A stretch of 64,000 bases of DNA from Herbaspirillum aquaticum (GTDB lineage: Bacteria; Pseudomonadota; Gammaproteobacteria; Burkholderiales; Burkholderiaceae_D), in contig NZ_NJGV01000013.1 in the NCBI RefSeq assembly GCF_002213425.1, positions 1-64,000 on the forward strand, in the 5' to 3' direction. The notes beneath the pieces are model-generated. The model saw nothing but the letters and a program-made list of their open reading frames with translations, was not told where the DNA came from and did no database searches. Made by a program: the position numbers and the translations under genes. Shown here piece by piece: positions 60,638 through 64,000 of this stretch; position 1 is the first letter of the stretch; the number at the start of each line of letters is the position of its first letter.

Positions 60638-61801
60638 GTGAAGCCAGTCTCCCGTCCGTGTTCCGGTCGTCTTTCCACATCTGTCGCGGGCCCTCGCCGC
60701 GCCCCATTGGCGCGCCTGGCGCTGCTGACGATTCCCTTCACGCTGTTGCTCTCGGCCTGCAGCAAGCCCGCGCCGGTCGCCGATGCACCGCGCGAAGTGG
60801 TGGTGCTGCAGGCGCAGGAACGCGGCAGCACCCGGCCGCTGCACCTGCCGGCCGAGGTCCAGTCGCGCTATGTGACTTCGCTTTCCTTCCGCGTGGCCGG
60901 CCAGCTGGTGGAACGCCGCGTGCATCTGGGTGACAGCGTGCGCAAGGGGCAGGTGCTGGCACGTCTCGATCCTTCAGACGCCGACCAGAATGCCGCCTCG
61001 GCCCGCGCCGAACTGGACTCCGCCCGCCAGCACCTTGAGGCGGCGCAGAAGCAGCTGCAGCGCGACACCGCACAAGCCGCCGAACAGCTCATCAGCGCCC
61101 AGCAACTGGAGCAGAGCCAGGATGCCCACGCTGCCGCGCTCTCGCAATTCAAGGCCGCGCAGGCCCGCGCCTCGGTGGCCGGCAACCAGCGCGACTACAC
61201 TACCCTGGTGGCCCAGCATGATGGCGTCATCAGCGCCGAGCAGGCCAATACCGGAGATGTATTGAGTGCTGGCCAGCCAGTCTATTCGCTGGCCTGGTCG
61301 GGTGCGGTCGATGTGGTCACTGATGTCGCGGACCGCCAACTGGCCGGCCTGCAGCCCGGTGCCGCCGCCGAGGTCACGCTGGCAGCCTTGCCCGGCAAGA
61401 CGTACAAGGGCCGCGTGCGCGAAGTCAGCCCGGCGGCCGATCCCCAGAGCCGCACCTTCCGCATCAAGGTCACCCTGGAACAGCCGGACGCCAGCGTACG
61501 CCTGGGCATGACCGGTGAAGTGCGCATCACCCCGGCCGATACCGCGCAGGGCCAGGTGCTGATGTTGCCGGCCACTGCCCTGTTCCACCAGGGTGGCAAG
61601 CCTGCGGTATGGATCGTGGGCAACGAGGGCAAGCTGGAATTGCGTCCGGTCACAGTAGCCGCTTATGGCGAGCGCAGCATCTCGCTCTCGCAAGGCGTGG
61701 GCGCACAGGACAAGGTGGTGGTGCAGGGTGTGCATACCCTCACCGTGGGTGAGAAGGTCAAGCCGGTGGCGCCCTTGCATGCCGAGGACTTCACCCTATG
61801 A
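60638..61801 (+). CDS. RND efflux periplasmic adaptor (membrane fusion protein)
   Basis: 387-residue lipoprotein linking the inner-membrane pump to an outer-membrane channel. Lipobox LLSAC (Cys41). The lipoyl halves, alpha-helical hairpin (ARAELDSARQHLEAAQKQLQRD) and beta barrel are visible: LSFRVAGQLVERRVHLGDSVRKGQVLARLD, then VAQHDGVISAEQANTGDVLSAGQPVY. GAAAGGA six bases before the GTG at 60638 supports this start over the long upstream frame. Its stop overlaps the permease ATG. No outer-membrane gene is in view. Substrate unknown. Confidence 0.92.
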   Translation: MKPVSRPCSGRLSTSVAGPRRAPLARLALLTIPFTLLLSACSKPAPVADAPREVVVLQAQERGSTRPLHLPAEVQSRYVTSLSFRVAGQLVERRVHLGDSVRKGQVLARLDPSDADQNAASARAELDSARQHLEAAQKQLQRDTAQAAEQLISAQQLEQSQDAHAAALSQFKAAQARASVAGNQRDYTTLVAQHDGVISAEQANTGDVLSAGQPVYSLAWSGAVDVVTDVADRQLAGLQPGAAAEVTLAALPGKTYKGRVREVSPAADPQSRTFRIKVTLEQPDASVRLGMTGEVRITPADTAQGQVLMLPATALFHQGGKPAVWIVGNEGKLELRPVTVAAYGERSISLSQGVGAQDKVVVQGVHTLTVGEKVKPVAPLHAEDFTL

Positions 61802-64000
61802 GCGCGCCCGGCCGTTTCAATCTGTCCGCCTGGACCCTGCAGCACCAGGCACTGGTGACCTTCATCCTGGCGCTGGTGACCTTGCTGGGCATCGGTTCCT
61901 ACTCGCGCCTGTCGCAATCGGAAGACCCGCCCTTCACCTTCAAGGTGATGGTCATCCAGACCGACTGGCCCGGCGCCACCGCGCGCCAGGTGCAGGAGCA
62001 GATCACCGACCGCATTGCGCGCAAGTTGCAGGAGACCCCCGATGTGGATTTCCTGCGCAGCTATTCGCGCGCGGGGCAGTCGCAACTCTTCTTCACCATC
62101 AAGGACACGGCCCCGGCTTCACAGGTGCCGCAGACCTGGTACCAGGTACGCAAGAAGGTCGGCGACGTCGCGGCTACCTTGCCCCAGGGCGTCAGGGGCC
62201 CTTACTTCAATGACGAGTTCGGGGACGTCTACACCAACATCTACGCCCTGGCCGGCGATGGCTTCACGCCTGCGCAGCTGCGCGACTATGCTGACCAGCT
62301 GCGCGGCGAACTGCTGCATGTGCCGGGCGTGGCCAAGATCGATTACTTCGGCGAGCGCCAGGAACGCATCTACATCGACATCGGCAACACCCGCATGACG
62401 CGCCTGGGCATCAGCCCGCAGCAGCTGGCCGACGCCATCGGCGGGCAGAATGCGGTGGTGCCGGGCGGCCTCATCACCACCAGCAGTGACCGCGTCTACG
62501 TGCGTCCCACCGGTCAGTTCGACAACCTGCGCGCGCTGGAAGACAAGATCATCCACGTCAACAACCGCAATTTCCGCCTGGGCGACATCGCCACCATCAC
62601 GCGCGGCTACGACGAACCGCAGGAGCAGGAGATGCGCGCCAACGGCCAGCCGGTGCTGGGCATTGGCGTGACCATGCAGCCGGGCGGCGACGTGATCCGC
62701 CTGGGTAAGGCGCTGGACGAGCGCACTGAACAATTGCGCAAGCGCCTGCCCGCCGGCCTCACGCTGACGGCGGTTTCCAGCATGCCGCATGCGGTGGAAA
62801 AATCGGTGGATGACTTTTTGGAAGCCGTAGCCGAAGCGGTGGCCATCGTGCTGGTGGTCAGCCTGGTATCGCTGGGTATCCGCACCGGCATGGTGGTGGT
62901 GATCTCGATTCCCATCGTGCTGGCGGTGACGTCGCTGTTCATGTACATGTTCGACATCGGCCTGCACAAGGTCTCGCTGGGTACGCTGGTGCTGGCGCTG
63001 GGCTTGCTGGTGGATGACGCCATCATCGCCGTCGAAATGATGGCGGTCAAACTGGAGCAGGGCTGGAACCGCCGCCGCGCCGCTGCCTTCGCCTACACCA
63101 GCACGGCCTTCCCGATGCTGACCGGTACGCTGGTGACCGTGGCCGGCTTCCTGCCGATTGCCCTGGCCAAGTCGGGCACGGGGGAATACACGCGATCCAT
63201 CTTCGAGGTCTCGGCCATTGCGCTGCTGCTGTCCTGGCTGGCGGCGGTGGTGCTCATCCCGCTGCTGGGCTATCACATGCTCAAGGAAAAGCCGGGCGCG
63301 CTCACCGATGAAGAGATCGCCGCCAATCCGCATGCCGGCCACGATGAGGAAGACCACGACCATCCCATCTACCAGACCCGCATCTACACCTGGCTGCGCC
63401 GTTCGGTGGCCTGGTGCGTGGCATTCCGGGGCCGCGTGGTGATCGCCACCACGGTGCTCTTCATCGCTTCCCTGGCGGCGTTTGCGCTGGTGCCGCAGCA
63501 ATTCTTCCCCAGCTCGGATCGCCCCGAATTGCTGATCGACCTGCACCTGCCGGAGCGCGCTTCCTTCGAAGCCACGCAGCGCGAGGCGGTGCGCATGGAA
63601 GCGCTGCTCAAGGATCGTCCGCAGATCGAGCATGTGGTCAGCTTCGTCGGGGTCGGTGCGCCACGCTTCTACCTGCCGCTGGACCAGCAACTGGCCAGCC
63701 CCAACTTTGCGCAATTCGTGGTCACCGCCAAGTCGGTGGAAGATCGCGAGGCCTTGGCCAAAGCGCTGGAGGAGCCGCTGCGCAAGCAGTTCAGCGGCGC
63801 GCGCACGCGCATGACGCGGCTGGAGAACGGCCCGCCGGTGGGCTTCCCGGTGCAGTTCCGCATCAGTGGCGAACAGATTCCCAAGGTGCGCGCCATCGCC
63901 GAACAGGTCGCCGCCGAATTGCGCAAGGAGAGCCGCGCCACCAACATACAGTTCGATTGGGATGAACCGGCCCAGCGTTCGGTGTCCTTCGAGATCGACC
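61798..64000 (+). CDS. RND-family efflux permease (HAE1-like), 3' end missing
   Basis: Starts ATG at 61798, overlapping the adaptor stop (ATGA), and is open to the window end with 734 complete codons, so the 3' end is beyond it. The proton-relay pair Asp406/Asp407 lies in LGLLVDDAIIAVEMM, and TM1 (ALVTFILALVTLLGIGSYS) and QTDWPGATARQVQEQI fit the RND family. A loop after TM6 carries an unusual acidic/His stretch (HAGHDEEDHDHPIY) at about residues 511-525. The pump probably exports hydrophobic or toxic compounds under control of the divergent TetR. Typical length is about 1030 residues. Confidence 0.93.
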   Translation, partial: MSAPGRFNLSAWTLQHQALVTFILALVTLLGIGSYSRLSQSEDPPFTFKVMVIQTDWPGATARQVQEQITDRIARKLQETPDVDFLRSYSRAGQSQLFFTIKDTAPASQVPQTWYQVRKKVGDVAATLPQGVRGPYFNDEFGDVYTNIYALAGDGFTPAQLRDYADQLRGELLHVPGVAKIDYFGERQERIYIDIGNTRMTRLGISPQQLADAIGGQNAVVPGGLITTSSDRVYVRPTGQFDNLRALEDKIIHVNNRNFRLGDIATITRGYDEPQEQEMRANGQPVLGIGVTMQPGGDVIRLGKALDERTEQLRKRLPAGLTLTAVSSMPHAVEKSVDDFLEAVAEAVAIVLVVSLVSLGIRTGMVVVISIPIVLAVTSLFMYMFDIGLHKVSLGTLVLALGLLVDDAIIAVEMMAVKLEQGWNRRRAAAFAYTSTAFPMLTGTLVTVAGFLPIALAKSGTGEYTRSIFEVSAIALLLSWLAAVVLIPLLGYHMLKEKPGALTDEEIAANPHAGHDEEDHDHPIYQTRIYTWLRRSVAWCVAFRGRVVIATTVLFIASLAAFALVPQQFFPSSDRPELLIDLHLPERASFEATQREAVRMEALLKDRPQIEHVVSFVGVGAPRFYLPLDQQLASPNFAQFVVTAKSVEDREALAKALEEPLRKQFSGARTRMTRLENGPPVGFPVQFRISGEQIPKVRAIAEQVAAELRKESRATNIQFDWDEPAQRSVSFEID

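Overview
The window is chromosomal DNA of a GC-rich betaproteobacterium. The gene content fits Burkholderiales, most likely Oxalobacteraceae and Herbaspirillum-like: HslV with the short MEQFHG propeptide, a Burkholderiales-type porin, a cyaY/lptM/lysA block, PHA/beta-oxidation enzymes and an orphan T6SS vgrG island. The genus is inferred from gene content only. I see no rRNA, tRNA, CRISPR array, integrase or insertion sequence.

Region by region. 1-1.5 kb: the end of a branched-chain amino acid ABC transporter operon (livG partial, livF). 1.6-5.5 kb: bifunctional proline catabolic enzyme PutA without a DNA-binding domain. 5.6-7.9 kb: hslVU protease behind a recognisable sigma-32 promoter, then a small basic protein. 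8.1-11.5 kb: an outer-membrane porin and a Sel1-repeat protein separated by about 0.5 kb with no convincing gene. 11.5-14.2 kb: an orphan GspG-like protein with a degenerate prepilin motif, cyaY (frataxin), and divergently lptM and lysA. 14.4-17.1 kb: an unrecognised single-pass membrane protein and a sodium:solute symporter. 17.2-21.4 kb: trehalose cluster otsB, GH15, otsA. 21.5-24.6 kb: fmdB-like zinc ribbon, DUF502 membrane protein, aspS. 24.7-28.3 kb: MFS transporter, amidohydrolase and LysR regulator, a likely uptake-and-hydrolysis unit. 28.4-30.9 kb: nudB, ybhP-like nuclease/phosphatase, clsB. 31-32.2 kb: acetyl-CoA acetyltransferase.

32.3-38.8 kb (minus strand) is an accessory island: VgrG with a transthyretin-like tail, a phospholipase D-type (Tle5-like) effector, and a Sel1/DUF6396-like lipoprotein that is the candidate periplasmic immunity protein. 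Base composition drops in the immunity gene and the effector's 3' half, as is common for exchanged effector modules. No core T6SS genes are present, so a main T6SS locus elsewhere is assumed.

39-47.4 kb: hslR, a conserved unknown, then a fatty-acid beta-oxidation cluster (TetR regulator with a promoter/operator, acyl-CoA dehydrogenase, HAD-ECH fusion FadB, thiolase FadA, enoyl-CoA hydratase/isomerase). 47.4-52.6 kb: a compact catabolic cluster, with a minus-strand operon (HAD hydrolase, APH-like kinase, class III PLP enzyme of the phospho-lyase type, Lrp regulator) facing a FAD amine oxidoreductase across a region with three GCATTAA half-sites. I read it as a phosphorylate-then-eliminate route for an unknown hydroxylated amine. 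52.6-56.3 kb: two cyclic-di-GMP enzymes. 56.5-59.8 kb: translationally coupled pta, ackA and a PhaC-like cysteine hydrolase. 59.8-64 kb: a TetR repressor divergent from an RND efflux pair, the permease cut by the window end.
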